64,000 nucleotides of DNA from Kitasatospora sp. NBC_00374 (GCF_041434935.1 NZ_CP107964.1:6183001-6247000), one strand, 5' to 3'; shown: positions 9,501-17,191, counted from the stretch's first letter. The notes: a model not told the origin generated them from the sequence alone. Translations and numbers: made by a program.

Positions 9501-10021
9501 TCCGGCTCCGCGACCAGGACGCCGCGTTCCGTCTCTACCTGACCGACTACGTATCCACCCTGGAAACCATCCGCACCGACAACCAGACACCCTGGGGCGG
9601 AGCCCTGCGTATGTCAGGGGACGGTGCTGCCCTCGTCTATCTGACGGAGAACACCCGGCACGGCTATGTCTACGTCACCGATCGCGGGGCCTGGCTCGGC
9701 CGGCGCAACGACGACGACTCCTACAGCGAGTTCTGGATCGACAACTCCGCCGTGCAGTACCGCGGTACCTGGGCGAACTACTGGGCAGCCGGCGACGACT
9801 ACGGCCTGTTCACCGGCACCGTGCAGATGAACAACTGGGCGGCCATGTCGCTCGCGTACGGCCCAACGATGCGCTCGGACATGGTTCCGATCGCGACCTT
9901 CCGCGACTCGCAGGCACTGCGCCAGTGGCAAGTCGTCGCGAACACCCGTACTGGCTTCACCGTAGGCCTCAACTCGACCAGCGGAGACGGGAGCCTCGGG
10001 TTCTGGTGCTACCGCATCTGA
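6584..10021 (+). CDS. Tail hub / fibre protein with FN3-like repeats
   Basis: 1145 residues from the GTG at 6584 (VAVHLRVYSPSGPLLG). Residues 1-380 resemble the hub domain of siphophages of Gram-positive hosts (ReqiPepy6 Gp37-like), with a late GDYIRYDQ segment. About 400-625 contains two fibronectin-III-like domains separated by TPPPVPSKP linkers. About 640-830 looks like a carbohydrate-binding beta-sandwich, followed by a short collagen-like/beta-helical stretch (IVGAKIALATIQDANIG) and a C-terminal domain of Gly/Asn/Tyr-rich beta structure, probably the receptor-binding tip. Function by family architecture and position, not by a catalytic motif. Confidence 0.75.
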   Translation: MAVHLRVYSPSGPLLGLLPYPSALKVQAEHNGPGSLAFSYARNAPGAALLAGDDPRIALVINGTERPERYLLEDDGDDPADGGGEARPIQIGCRGALALLERALIYPVGHTPGASVIGLDPHFPFVNASPGAILATLLQRAQARGTLPEVSWDFTSAVDSAGRPWPTTYTAQYDAGGDLLKTLSAITGAGWADVRMEGYQLRAYVPDTVCATDHPGIVLYLGRDVLKGPRQRSRRAVRSHLLAAGDGGALAEVVDATAAARYGRREAFDGRGGITDAATLAELARVTLGGLTTAAEGFTIELDPAATQHDPGIDYQPGDYIRYDQRRTDPATLEPLRVRTIATTYDEGGLPTSSLELNDVFVEQRIRIQRRLDALTNGAASASRTPLPPLGDRNDIVAPKPPAAVLVGSWAYLDAEGQQQAALAVSWPKVTENADGTAYDDAGNYYVSYLLPGLPIGGRVPEWSPEQAVNGTVAHYDQLPADQRVRARVRTVDASGNSSGWQESEEIILATDTTPPPVPSKPILARLIGGIRATWDGLGAQSEAMPADFAALEVHASTAAGFTPTAATVMDRLTGAAAAPITGLAYGTTYYLKFRAVDRAGNASAPSAEVSAIPDTVIGSDLADKILTAGKWADVERASLQTSFFTGFASDDPRWVKTAGDATATWSTVARADAPTGARALEARKVVRLEWSENLLLDPNILYRVSVRVRQTAGTASKVSAGVTGIAADGTTRINTAGADTPDLAFYIAANNTVLVPGGGWVTLTGFLKGYGPVAGPFWNTQPDPQKPTTLHPNVRYVRPHMLLNLDGGTAAITEVDMLTVEALEFPPNIIGAVQIADATIVGAKIALATIQDANIGTVSASKLTVGQLKADVTVSARIKTAESGARVELNAGGIGAWNAAGVQTVSIAAGDGSVKIVGGLSSGVSGQRIEINPGGGLPEIRFFPTSGADYAFINAIGGNNGSAYIGLNSGSFRLRDQDAAFRLYLTDYVSTLETIRTDNQTPWGGALRMSGDGAALVYLTENTRHGYVYVTDRGAWLGRRNDDDSYSEFWIDNSAVQYRGTWANYWAAGDDYGLFTGTVQMNNWAAMSLAYGPTMRSDMVPIATFRDSQALRQWQVVANTRTGFTVGLNSTSGDGSLGFWCYRI

Positions 10022-10038
10022 CAGACGAAGGAGACGAC

Positions 10039-10746
10039 ATGCCCGAGCAGTACGAGATCATCGAAGCGACCCGGACCCGTATCGGGCCAACCGATTGCTG
10101 GCAGGTGCGGCAGCGACGGACGGACGGCGAGCACCACGTCACCGTCTTCCCGGCCGCCACGCTGGAATGGCGAGCAGCCGAGTACGACCTCGACCACACC
10201 ACCGAGGCCGGCCTCAACCAGATCCTCGACATCGTCCTGCACGAACCCTTCCTCCCGGACCCGATCGAGCACCGCGCCCAGGACCCCGCCGCCGCCAAGG
10301 GCCTGACCGCCCCCTCCACCCAAGCGATCCACGGCCTGAGAATCGGCGACGAAGCCCCCATCACTCTGCACAATGCGCCCGACCGGGCCGCAGCCCGCGC
10401 CGCGCACCTGGAACGGATCGAGCACGCCAAACGCACCCGCGTCCACGTCGTCGCGCCCATCCCGCCCCGAGGCAAGCACAACACAGGACAAGCCGCAGCA
10501 CGGTCGGCCCCCGACCCGCTTGCCGTGATCCGCGCCGACCACGGCATCACCTCCGAAGGAGTCGCCGCCAAAAGGGCCATGGTCGAGCAGGCCCGCCAGC
10601 AACTCGCGGCGCCCTTGGCCGACACCCCGCCCGCGCCCGGCACGCCCGCGAGCTTCCCCGAGACCTTCGGCACCCCCATGTGGGACGCTGCCGTGCCCCG
10701 GCGCAACGAGGCCCACCGAGACAGCAGGGGAGAGAACCCGGCATGA
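10039..10746 (+). CDS. Hypothetical phage protein after the tail fibre, 235 aa
   Basis: Starts MPEQYEIIEATRTRIGPTD at an ATG with GAAGGAGA just upstream (10027-10034). The N-terminal 75 residues look like a small folded domain; the rest is Ala/Pro/Arg-rich, charged and probably extended. No membrane segment. It follows the tail fibre gene by 17 bp and overlaps the next gene by four bases (ATGA), so it is part of the tail operon. Role unknown; a minor tail or fibre-assembly protein is possible. Confidence 0.7.
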   Translation: MPEQYEIIEATRTRIGPTDCWQVRQRRTDGEHHVTVFPAATLEWRAAEYDLDHTTEAGLNQILDIVLHEPFLPDPIEHRAQDPAAAKGLTAPSTQAIHGLRIGDEAPITLHNAPDRAAARAAHLERIEHAKRTRVHVVAPIPPRGKHNTGQAAARSAPDPLAVIRADHGITSEGVAAKRAMVEQARQQLAAPLADTPPAPGTPASFPETFGTPMWDAAVPRRNEAHRDSRGENPA

Positions 10747-11111
10747 GCGAAAGGCCGACCCCCGACCAGCTGGACCACCTGCTCGGGCACGCCGAGAGCC
10801 GCCGCCTGAGCCCCATGGAGGCAGCCAGGCTGCGCGCCGGCGTCCGGCAGCTGCGCGAGCAAGCGGCCGGAGCCGAGGCATGGGCCCAGCACTGGCTCCA
10901 CCAGGCCGCGAGCCGCACCACGGAAGCCGACCGCGCTCGGGCACTCCACCGCCCGCAGGCCCTCGCCGGACTCCCCACCGGCCGCTGCGCCGACTGCCAG
11001 GAGCCGACACCCTGCCCCACCGCCCAGGCGCTGCCTGTCCGCATCCGCTGGGAGGAGACCTGCGCCTGCCACCCGGAATGCCCAGCCAACACCCCACGCC
11101 CCACCTCATGA
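10743..11111 (+). CDS. Small hypothetical phage protein with Cys motif, 122 aa
   Basis: Starts MSERPTPDQLDHLLGHAESR at an ATG overlapping the previous stop (ATGA). The first 60 residues are helical with LxxAE repeats; the C-terminal part has a cysteine cluster (CADCQEPTPCP, then CACHPECP) that could bind zinc. Proteins of this shape are common in actinophage tail-to-lysis intervals, but I know of no assigned function. Confidence 0.7.
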   Translation: MSERPTPDQLDHLLGHAESRRLSPMEAARLRAGVRQLREQAAGAEAWAQHWLHQAASRTTEADRARALHRPQALAGLPTGRCADCQEPTPCPTAQALPVRIRWEETCACHPECPANTPRPTS

Positions 11112-11125
11112 AGGAGACGCCCCCG

Positions 11126-11344
11126 ATGGACCGCGCCAGCGACCCGATCACGGTCGACGCCGAGCCCTACATCGCCCGCCTCGGCGCCCAGCTGACCGAG
11201 GCCTGGGGCAAGGCCCAAGCCGAGCTCGCGCTCGCCCGCGAGGAGAACGCCGTCCGGGCCGCCCGCGAGGCCGCCAAGGACCAGCGGATCACGGATCTCG
11301 AGGCCGCTCTGGCCGAGCTGCAGAACACCTCGACGCGACCGTAA
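11126..11344 (+). CDS. Small coiled-coil protein, 72 aa
   Basis: Starts MDRASDPITVDAEPYIARLG at the ATG 11126, with AAGGAGA nine bases upstream; an earlier in-frame ATG (11108) lacks a ribosome binding site. Almost the whole protein is a heptad-like helix (LGAQLTEAWGKAQAEL, then ITDLEAALAELQ). No catalytic motif. Position between the tail and lysis genes; function unknown. Confidence 0.65.
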   Translation: MDRASDPITVDAEPYIARLGAQLTEAWGKAQAELALAREENAVRAAREAAKDQRITDLEAALAELQNTSTRP

Positions 11345-11366
11345 GCACCGCCCCGTCCTACCGTCC
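11341..11366 (+). promoter_or_regulatory. ECF-like promoter motif before the membrane protein
   Basis: GTAAGC (11341-11346) and TACCGTCC (11359-11366) are separated by 12 nt, matching the spacing of the motif at 1111, 21995 and 24594. The GTG start of the next gene lies only 14 nt after the T of TACCGTCC, so a transcript from here would be leaderless or nearly so. The bases around it, TACCGTCCCC followed by CTGTGGA, are almost the same as at 22013. Confidence 0.4.
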
Positions 11367-11372
11367 CCGGCT

Positions 11373-11615
11373 GTGGAACAGCCCCCGGACGGCCAGCAGC
11401 CCGCAGCTGGCCGACGACACCGACGGAGGACCAGATGGCGCCAGATCACCGGGCTGACGACACTGCGGGACGCGGTCCTGTTCCTGCTCGGCATGGCCGT
11501 GATCGTCCGGGAGGTGTGGACCCCTCCGGCGGACCCGAGCGTGATCGTCACTGGCCTGACCCTGGCCGGCCTGCCCGCCGCGCTGTCAAGGGACGAACGG
11601 CCACCCCGCGAGTAA
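11373..11615 (+). CDS. Small membrane protein, possible holin or spanin-like partner
   Basis: 80 residues from GTG 11373. A basic N-terminus (RRHRRRTRWRQ) precedes two hydrophobic segments (TTLRDAVLFLLGMAVIVREV and SVIVTGLTLAGLPAAL). It is directly before the holin candidate, so a role in lysis, perhaps as second holin or antiholin, is a reasonable inference. There is no ribosome binding site; the gene sits just after an ECF-like promoter motif, which suggests leaderless translation. Confidence 0.5.
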   Translation: MEQPPDGQQPAAGRRHRRRTRWRQITGLTTLRDAVLFLLGMAVIVREVWTPPADPSVIVTGLTLAGLPAALSRDERPPRE

Positions 11616-11747
11616 CCGAACCGGCCAGCCTCCTGGCCCGCTACCGGTTCACCAGCCGCTACCTGGCCAGCGCCGCCATCGCCCTGATTGCCACCTGGCC
11701 GCTATGACCGCCAAATCCGACCCGCACACCACCAGCACCCGGGAGAG

Positions 11748-12065
11748 ATGACCGTGAACGACCTCCTCAACGACACCGAGGCGTGGGGCCTGCTGCTCGG
11801 CGCCATCACCCCCTGGGCCACCGCCTTCATCCAGCAGCCGCACTGGACCAAGCCGGTACGCGCCGTGGTCGGCGCCGTGGCCTCCGCAATCGTCGGCATC
11901 GTCACCGTGCTGGCCCGTGGTGACATCGCGCATGCCCAGACCGCACTGACCACCGTGGCGCTGGCAGTCGTGGCGTCCAAGACGTTCTACGACGGCCTGT
12001 GGCAGCACGCCGGGGCCGGTGCACTGGAGCGTGCGACCGCCCCGGACCGCCGTTCCGGTTGGTAA
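11748..12065 (+). CDS. Holin
   Basis: 105 residues starting MTVNDLLNDTEAWGLLLGAI at the ATG 11748, preceded by GGGAGAG. Two to three hydrophobic segments (WGLLLGAITPWATAFI, VVGAVASAIVGIVTVLA, TALTTVALAVVASKTFYDGLW) and a short polar C-terminus fit actinophage holins, which form the membrane hole that releases endolysin. A 15-codon reading frame (MTAKSDPHTTSTRER, 11704-11751) ends on its start codon and might couple its translation. Unusually, the endolysin is 12.6 kb away (24710). Confidence 0.7.
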   Translation: MTVNDLLNDTEAWGLLLGAITPWATAFIQQPHWTKPVRAVVGAVASAIVGIVTVLARGDIAHAQTALTTVALAVVASKTFYDGLWQHAGAGALERATAPDRRSGW

Positions 12066-12106
12066 TCGGCCTTCGGCTGGCGCCGACCGTACCCTAGAGT
12101 GAAGAT

Positions 12107-12222
12107 GTGGCCGCCGGGCCAACCGACCTCGTGCTCTGGCAACCAACCCTTCGGGGCTGTCTCCTTATCAGGGGAGCGCGAGGAACCGGGCGGGATTCGC
12201 ACCCCGCGGGCTCGGCGGCCAC
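12107..12222 (+). ncRNA. Candidate structured RNA upstream of recT
   Basis: A closed multibranch fold is visible: a 10-bp perfect closing helix (12107-12116 with 12213-12222, arm GTGGCCGCCG), a second 10-bp helix with one G-U pair (12127-12136 with 12174-12183) capped by short hairpins, and a third 5-bp helix (12090s arm GCGGG at 12190-12194 with 12203-12207) with loop ATTCGCAC. A -10-like TAGAGT lies at 12095-12100. The shape is tRNA-like but it does not fit a tRNA (no proper D-arm or anticodon arm). It could be a small RNA or the first part of a long recT leader. Confidence 0.4.
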
Positions 12223-12263
12223 TCTTCCTAATCTCCAGTCTCCGCAGCTGATTTGGCCACGTG

Positions 12264-12357
12264 GTGGGTGTTCCCACGGGCGTCCCCGGAGCGGGAGGGT
12301 GGACGCAGGCAGCCTCACCGGGGCCTGCGAACCCCGGTGCCGCCACGGAGATAAGGA
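12264..12357 (+). promoter_or_regulatory. recT leader: palindrome plus GCGAA-loop hairpin (copy D)
   Basis: GTGGGTGTTCCCAC (12264-12277) is a 14-nt palindrome with a 4-nt centre, nearly identical to TTGGGTGTGCCCAA before the genes at 34556 and 35884. About 40 nt further is an 8-bp hairpin (12316-12323 with 12332-12339) whose loop is CCTGCGAA, followed by a ribosome binding site (ATAAGGA) and the GTG start at 12370. Four other genes in the window have the same hairpin type. Confidence 0.55.
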
Positions 12358-12369
12358 AGGCACCTCACG

Positions 12370-13632
12370 GTGACAACTACCCAGCAGGACAAGCCTGCTG
12401 CCGCCCGGCAGGATGCGCCGGCCGCGCCCGAGCCGATCACGCCGCTCAACGACAACCGCGCCGAGATGGCGATCCAGACCGCTGACCAGGTCCTGGAGAT
12501 CACCTCCGATCAGCGGTTCTGGACCAAGGCGCAGAGATCGGCCCTCGCCTCGATCGGACTCAAGGACGCGCCTACCCACGAGCAGGTCGCGTTCTTCCAC
12601 ATCTGCAAGAGCACGGGCCTGGACCCGTTCCGCCGCGAGATCTACTACATCGCGCGCAAGCGCAAGGTGTACAACAAGCCCGACGAGCTGTTCTACACCG
12701 CCCAGACCGGCATCGACGGGTTCCGGCACATCGGCCAGCGCACCAAGCGCTTCATCCGGCGCCAGGGCCCGTTCTGGACCGGCCCCGAGGACGACCCGAA
12801 GTGGTGGACCGAGGGCGAGGACGGTATCAACCGCCGTCGGTGGGTTGATGTCTGGCTCGGCGACGGGCCTCCGGCCGCCGCCATGTGCCGCATTGAGCAC
12901 TACAGCATCGCGGGCGACCGGACGGTCTCTCAGGCTGTCGCCCTGTTCAAGGAGTTCGCCGTCACGAAGGACGAGTGGACCAGGGATCCGTTCTCCGGCG
13001 ATGGCGCGAAGACCGGCAACAAGATCCTCTCCGGACTCTGGCCGGTGATGGGCACCCACATGATCGGCAAGGTCGCGGAAGCTCAGGCGTGGCGTGTCGC
13101 GTTCCCCCGTGAGCTGACCGGTATCTACGAACACGACGAGATGGGCCGGGCGGACGCCGCGCAGCGAGAGCTTGCCCGTGACGAAGGCGCAGCGCGCCGA
13201 CGCGCTGCCCGCTCGGAGGCGTCCCAGCCCGGCCCGGTGGTCATCCGAGGCACCGTGGTGGAGAGCACAACAGCGGACAGCGCCCCAGGAGCCGACCCGG
13301 GCGGGGACCAGCAGCCGAGTCCGGCACAAGATGACACCGCCGGGCCGCCGACACTCGAAGAGCTCCGCGCGGAAGTGCGCGCCTACGCGGCTGCCCTCGG
13401 CAGGAACGTCACCCAGATCACCCGGCGCTGGCGCGAATCCAACGGCAAGAACACCACCGAAGCCACACCCGAAGAACTGAGCCAGCTCCTCCACGGGCTT
13501 CGAGACCACGCCGTCGCCGCGCTTCGCGAACACAACGAGGACGCCGCGCAGTACCTCGCCGACGGCGGCATGCTCGTTCGCCAGAACCCCGACCACCGCG
13601 CGTGGGGTCGCCGCGCCGCCGATCAGGCCTGA
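12370..13632 (+). CDS. recT: RecT/Bet-family single-strand annealing protein
   Basis: 420 residues from GTG 12370 (VTTTQQDKPAAARQDAP). Residues 55-265 match the lambda Bet/RecT core: FFHICKSTGLDPFRREIYYI, then FYTAQTGIDGFRHIGQRT and KVAEAQAWRVAFPRELTGIYEHDEM. It anneals complementary single strands during phage recombination and replication. Residues after about 270 are a variable charged tail ending in a small helical domain (TLEELRAEVRAYAAALGRN) like the tails seen in other actinophage homologues. The partner exonuclease follows immediately. Its leader carries a palindrome and a conserved hairpin, so expression is probably regulated. Confidence 0.9.
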   Translation: MTTTQQDKPAAARQDAPAAPEPITPLNDNRAEMAIQTADQVLEITSDQRFWTKAQRSALASIGLKDAPTHEQVAFFHICKSTGLDPFRREIYYIARKRKVYNKPDELFYTAQTGIDGFRHIGQRTKRFIRRQGPFWTGPEDDPKWWTEGEDGINRRRWVDVWLGDGPPAAAMCRIEHYSIAGDRTVSQAVALFKEFAVTKDEWTRDPFSGDGAKTGNKILSGLWPVMGTHMIGKVAEAQAWRVAFPRELTGIYEHDEMGRADAAQRELARDEGAARRRAARSEASQPGPVVIRGTVVESTTADSAPGADPGGDQQPSPAQDDTAGPPTLEELRAEVRAYAAALGRNVTQITRRWRESNGKNTTEATPEELSQLLHGLRDHAVAALREHNEDAAQYLADGGMLVRQNPDHRAWGRRAADQA

Positions 13633-13706
13633 GCGCCACCACCTACCCGCAGGCCGGCCAGTCGCCCTCGCGCGGCTGGCCGGCCTGCCCACCTTCGGGA
13701 ATCACC

Positions 13707-14972
13707 TTGGACCCCTTGCTCATTCAGCGTGCCCGCGAACTCGCGGCCGCTGCCACCACCATCGGCCCCCGCATGCTGCCCTGCCGCTGCGGCGCTCCTC
13801 GCCACGTCCACCGAGGTAGGAAGCGCTCCGGCGGCCACGCCCCAACTGCATGCGGACGGTACCGCCGCGATCCGGCGGACCTCCTGCGGGAACGCGCCCA
13901 GGTCGGCACCGGGCGCAGCCTTGGACAGGATCTCGCCGAGTACGACCGCACACGCCGGCGTAGCCGCCGTGCTCCCCGGCCGAAGGGGCACTGGTCGATC
14001 GGGGCCTCCGACACCACGTCCTGCCGCAAGGCTATCTGGTACCGGGAGAACCCGCCCCCCGGCTACACCCCGGCGCCCACCGACCGGCGCGCGGCGACCG
14101 CCGGGATCCTCATCCACGACTCGGTTGCCGTACGGCGCCGCGCGCTCTACCCGTGGCGGCTGTACGAGCAGCGCGTCACCTTGCCGGGACTCGACCGGCC
14201 GAGCCGTTACGACGAGTACGACCCGATCACTGGCGTCCTGTACGACTTCAAGACCGCCGGGGACTGGCAGTGGTCCCAGGTCGGTGAGAAGGGCCCGGCC
14301 GAGGAGGTCTGGGACCAGGCGCAGCTGTACGCCCTCGCCCTGGTCTTGGCAGGCGAGTTGGTCCGGGAGGTGCGGATCATCTACTTCGAGCGCAAGAGCG
14401 GCGCGGACGAGGAGTTCGCGAGGCCCTACGACGAGAACGCGGCCAGGCGCGCGCTGGCCAGGCTGATCGCCATCGCCACGGCCCTCGACCTCGGCACCGA
14501 GCTGCCCCGCGACCGATCCGGCCCGAGCAACGACCCGATCTGCCGGCGGTACTGCCCAGCCCGCATCCACTGCTGGAACATGGCCGGCGCGGAGAAGGCA
14601 GGCCGGTCCCCGGAGTCCTACACGCTCATCGCGGACAAAGCCGACATCGAGTGGGCGTTGGCGGACTACGACCGGCATCGGGCCGCGAAGTCCGACGCTG
14701 ACAAGCAGCAGTCCATCGCCAAGACCCTGCTGGAGGGCGTGCCCTACGGCACCTACGGCGAGTACGAGTACGTCCGGACGGGCGGGCGTCTCAAGGACCC
14801 GGAGCCGGACCTGACGGCCCGCGTGCGGCAGCTGGAGGCGTTCTGGGACAACCCGCCCGGTGAGCGTCCGTCCCTCGCAGAGCTGGACTACCCGACGAAG
14901 CAGGGCCGGACCGGCGGCCGCGATGAGGTCCGGCGTGTCCGGGCGGCGAAGCGCGGCAGCAAGGGCACGTAA
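13707..14972 (+). CDS. RecB/Cas4-like PD-(D/E)XK exonuclease
   Basis: 421 residues if started at TTG 13707 (LDPLLIQRARELAAA), which I chose because the frame upstream is out of character and a weak GGGA precedes it. After an N-terminal CRCGAPRH segment, the core has HDSV near residue 138, GVLYDFKTAG (acidic D-x-K catalytic strand, near residue 178) and QLYALAL downstream, with cysteines (CRRYCPARIHC, near 275-285) that may ligate an Fe-S cluster as in Cas4/AddB-type nucleases. It should supply resected ends to the annealing protein encoded just before it. Confidence 0.75.
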   Translation: MDPLLIQRARELAAAATTIGPRMLPCRCGAPRHVHRGRKRSGGHAPTACGRYRRDPADLLRERAQVGTGRSLGQDLAEYDRTRRRSRRAPRPKGHWSIGASDTTSCRKAIWYRENPPPGYTPAPTDRRAATAGILIHDSVAVRRRALYPWRLYEQRVTLPGLDRPSRYDEYDPITGVLYDFKTAGDWQWSQVGEKGPAEEVWDQAQLYALALVLAGELVREVRIIYFERKSGADEEFARPYDENAARRALARLIAIATALDLGTELPRDRSGPSNDPICRRYCPARIHCWNMAGAEKAGRSPESYTLIADKADIEWALADYDRHRAAKSDADKQQSIAKTLLEGVPYGTYGEYEYVRTGGRLKDPEPDLTARVRQLEAFWDNPPGERPSLAELDYPTKQGRTGGRDEVRRVRAAKRGSKGT

Positions 14973-15121
14973 GAACGCCAAACGCGGCGCGCGCGGTCGG
15001 GCCTCTGTGGCCTGGCCCGCGCACCCCCGCCGGCACCTGCCGCCCCGGCCCGCCGCGACCAAGCCCGTCGCGATTCCTAACGTCCATAACCAACAGTTGA
15101 GTTGAAAGGAACGTTGTCCTC

Positions 15122-15376
15122 ATGACCAGCCCCGAGCCTGTGGCTGACGCGCAGTCCCCCCCATGGTTCGCGTCCCGGCCCGCCCTGTCACCCGTACCGC
15201 CCGGCGCTGCGGTCGTTGTCCCCGTGCGCGCGCCCACCGCGACGGCCAACAGCGCGCGCGACGCCGGCACGCCGATCTACGACGGACTCGTGGCGGCTTT
15301 CGGAGACCCGTTCAGCCGCCTGGGGCCCACCCGGTCGCGCCTGGCCCGCCCCGCAGCGGGCACCACGGAGCGGTGA
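15122..15376 (+). CDS. Small hypothetical phage protein, 84 aa
   Basis: Starts MTSPEPVADAQSPPWFASRP at ATG 15122, with AAAGGA upstream (15105-15110). Pro/Ala-rich and probably disordered in the first half; the second half (GTPIYDGLVAAFGDPFSRLG) may be a short helix. No family recognised. It is monocistronic between the exonuclease and the ParB-like gene. Confidence 0.5.
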   Translation: MTSPEPVADAQSPPWFASRPALSPVPPGAAVVVPVRAPTATANSARDAGTPIYDGLVAAFGDPFSRLGPTRSRLARPAAGTTER

Positions 15377-15413
15377 ACCCTCACAGGCAGTCAGGTAGTT
15401 CGCTCGACGCGAC

Positions 15414-15439
15414 CTAACAGGTGCAGGCCGCCTAGGTTC
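15414..15439 (+). promoter_or_regulatory. ECF-like promoter motif before the base-modification operon
   Basis: CTAACA (15414-15419) and TAGGTTC (15433-15439) are 13 nt apart, one base longer than in the other copies of this motif. The ATG at 15447 is 14 nt from the -10-like element, and there is no ribosome binding site, so the operon would start with a leaderless mRNA. This is the weakest member of the motif set. Confidence 0.35.
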
Positions 15440-15446
15440 CCCGCTC

Positions 15447-16292
15447 ATGGCTGCCCCTCGCTACATCGACTACATGCCGCTGGACGATATCCGGCCCGCC
15501 GAACGCAACCCCAAGGGGCACGACAACGGCGGGCTGGATGCGTCCGTAGATCAGTTCGACTTCACCGAGCCGGGCCTTCTCGACGAGCGCACCGGCCGCC
15601 TCGTTGCTGGCCATGGCCGGTACGACGCGCTCGCCCGCCGCCGGAACGCGGGCAAGCCCGCGCCGGACGGCGTCGTGGTCAGTGGTGACGGGACGTGGAC
15701 CGTCCCGGTGGTGCGCGGCTGGGCATCCCGGGACGACGCACATGCCGAGGCGTACCTGATCGCCTCCAACCACCTGACCACCAAGGGCGGCTGGGACGAC
15801 GCGGACCTGGCGGACATGCTGAGCGGCCTGGAGGACCTCGACGCTGACCTGTTCGCCGCCACCGGCTTCGACCGCGGGCAGCTCGACGCTCTTCTCGCGG
15901 ATCTGGAAACCGATGGGGCGGAGGACGAGACCGGCGTTCAGGAGGGGCCGGAAGAGGCGCCGGAAGAGCCCGCCCGTGGTGACCTGCTCGCCCTGGCAGG
16001 CGTGACGGTCGGCGAACCCGAGCACCAGGTCGAGAAGGGCCAGGTGTGGGAGCTGGGCGAACACCGCCTCGTGGTCGCCGAGGTCTTCGACGGTTGGCCG
16101 GCCTGGTCGCCCCTGCTCATCGAGGACAGCCTCTTCCTGCCCTACCCGACCCCGCTGGCGCCGTTCGCCGACCGTGCGGCGGGGCGGCGGCTGGTGATGG
16201 TGCAGCCCGAGCGGTACCTGGCCAGTCACCTCCTCGACAAGTGGGCGCGGATCAGCGGGCAGGAGCCCGTTCTCGTGGACGACGAGTCGTGA
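15447..16292 (+). CDS. ParB-like N-terminal domain protein with remnant methyltransferase tail
   Basis: 281 residues starting MAAPRYIDYMPLDDIRPAERNP. Residues 10-60 form a ParB/Srx-type domain (DIRPAERNP, then LVAGHGRYDALARR near 50-63 with the GHGR motif). The last 70 residues resemble the ends of a ParB-fused DNA methyltransferase (VWELGEHRLVVAEV, then LVMVQPERYLASHLLDKW), but the catalytic PP[YW] core is missing, so the methyltransferase seems to have been deleted internally. First gene of the overlapping DpdA/Que operon (GTGA overlap with the next). It might target or license DNA for modification; that is inference. Confidence 0.7.
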   Translation: MAAPRYIDYMPLDDIRPAERNPKGHDNGGLDASVDQFDFTEPGLLDERTGRLVAGHGRYDALARRRNAGKPAPDGVVVSGDGTWTVPVVRGWASRDDAHAEAYLIASNHLTTKGGWDDADLADMLSGLEDLDADLFAATGFDRGQLDALLADLETDGAEDETGVQEGPEEAPEEPARGDLLALAGVTVGEPEHQVEKGQVWELGEHRLVVAEVFDGWPAWSPLLIEDSLFLPYPTPLAPFADRAAGRRLVMVQPERYLASHLLDKWARISGQEPVLVDDES

Positions 16293-17191
16293 CGGCGGTC
16301 CTGCCGACCGCAGGGGGCACCTTCGACCCGGCCGAGCGGCCGATCTACTTCACGGCCGGCGGAGGGGAGTACAACGCCGGCCCGTACGTGCTGACCGCGG
16401 TCAACGAGCTGATGGGCGATGCAGAGGAGCGGCGGTTGCGCGGCCTCCTGGATGCCGGGAACCGAGTGCTCCTGGACTCGGGGATCTTCTGGCTGACCAA
16501 CCGGCACCGGCGCGCCCACGGGGTGTCGATGGACGAGGCCCTGGCGCTGCCGCCCGAGAACATCGACGGCTTCGAGGAGCTGCGAGAGCGGTACATCTAC
16601 CTTGCTCGGACATGCGGGGACCGGCTGTGGGGGTACATCGAGCTGGACCAGGGCGGCCTGGTCCACAAGCGTGCGCAGCGTGCCAGCCTCCACGAGCTTG
16701 GCCTGTCGCCGATCCCGGTCTACCACCCGCTGGTGGACGGCTGGGACTACTTCGATGAGCTGGCCTCGCAGTACGACCGGATCTGCGTCGGAAACATCGT
16801 CCAGGCGTCGGCGCCGGTCAGACTGCGGATCCTGCACACACTCTGGGAGCGCCGCCGCAGTTATCCACACCTGTGGATGCACGCGCTCGGCCTGACCGCC
16901 AACGAATGGTGCCTACCCCTCGCGCCGGACTCCTGCGACTCCTCGTCCTGGCTGGCGCCGCTGCGCTGGAACCACCAGCGCATCGAGACCGCCATGCTGC
17001 GCCGGGTCGGCAACCTGCCCGCCGGCTTCCGCTACGCCCCCGGCGACACCACCTCCTACGAGGCCGCCGCCCGTATCTGCGCGGATGCCGCCGCCGCCCT
17101 CGGGCGCAGCTGGCACCACGCCGCTCACCGCATCGAGGACCTGACCGGTCCGACCCCCGCGCGCACTGACCAGGAAGGGGCGCTGCGATGA
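16289..17191 (+). CDS. DpdA-like DNA deazaguanine transglycosylase, copy 1
   Basis: 300 residues from GTG 16289, overlapping the previous stop. The protein reads like a TIM-barrel tRNA-guanine transglycosylase relative of the phage DpdA kind: RPIYFTAGGGEY, VLLDSGIFWLTN, LWGYIELDQGG (acidic residues at strand ends), PIPVYHPLVDGWDYFDELA, DRICVGNIVQA and HALGLT. DpdA enzymes exchange guanine in DNA for a 7-deazaguanine. It is followed by a closely similar paralogue and by the genes that make the precursor. Phage DpdA families are diverse; the assignment rests on these motifs and the operon. Confidence 0.75.
   Translation: MTAVLPTAGGTFDPAERPIYFTAGGGEYNAGPYVLTAVNELMGDAEERRLRGLLDAGNRVLLDSGIFWLTNRHRRAHGVSMDEALALPPENIDGFEELRERYIYLARTCGDRLWGYIELDQGGLVHKRAQRASLHELGLSPIPVYHPLVDGWDYFDELASQYDRICVGNIVQASAPVRLRILHTLWERRRSYPHLWMHALGLTANEWCLPLAPDSCDSSSWLAPLRWNHQRIETAMLRRVGNLPAGFRYAPGDTTSYEAAARICADAAAALGRSWHHAAHRIEDLTGPTPARTDQEGALR

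Noticed and set aside
11704..11751. 15-codon frame before the holin as a real gene
   Set aside because: It ends on the holin start and might couple translation, but it has no clear ribosome binding site, so I mention it only in the holin entry.
12107..12222. tRNA gene
   Set aside because: The CCA-like end and a GCGGG/CCCGC arm with an ATTCGCA loop looked tRNA-like, but the length (116 nt), absence of a D-arm and absence of a 7-nt anticodon loop in the right place do not fit any tRNA class.
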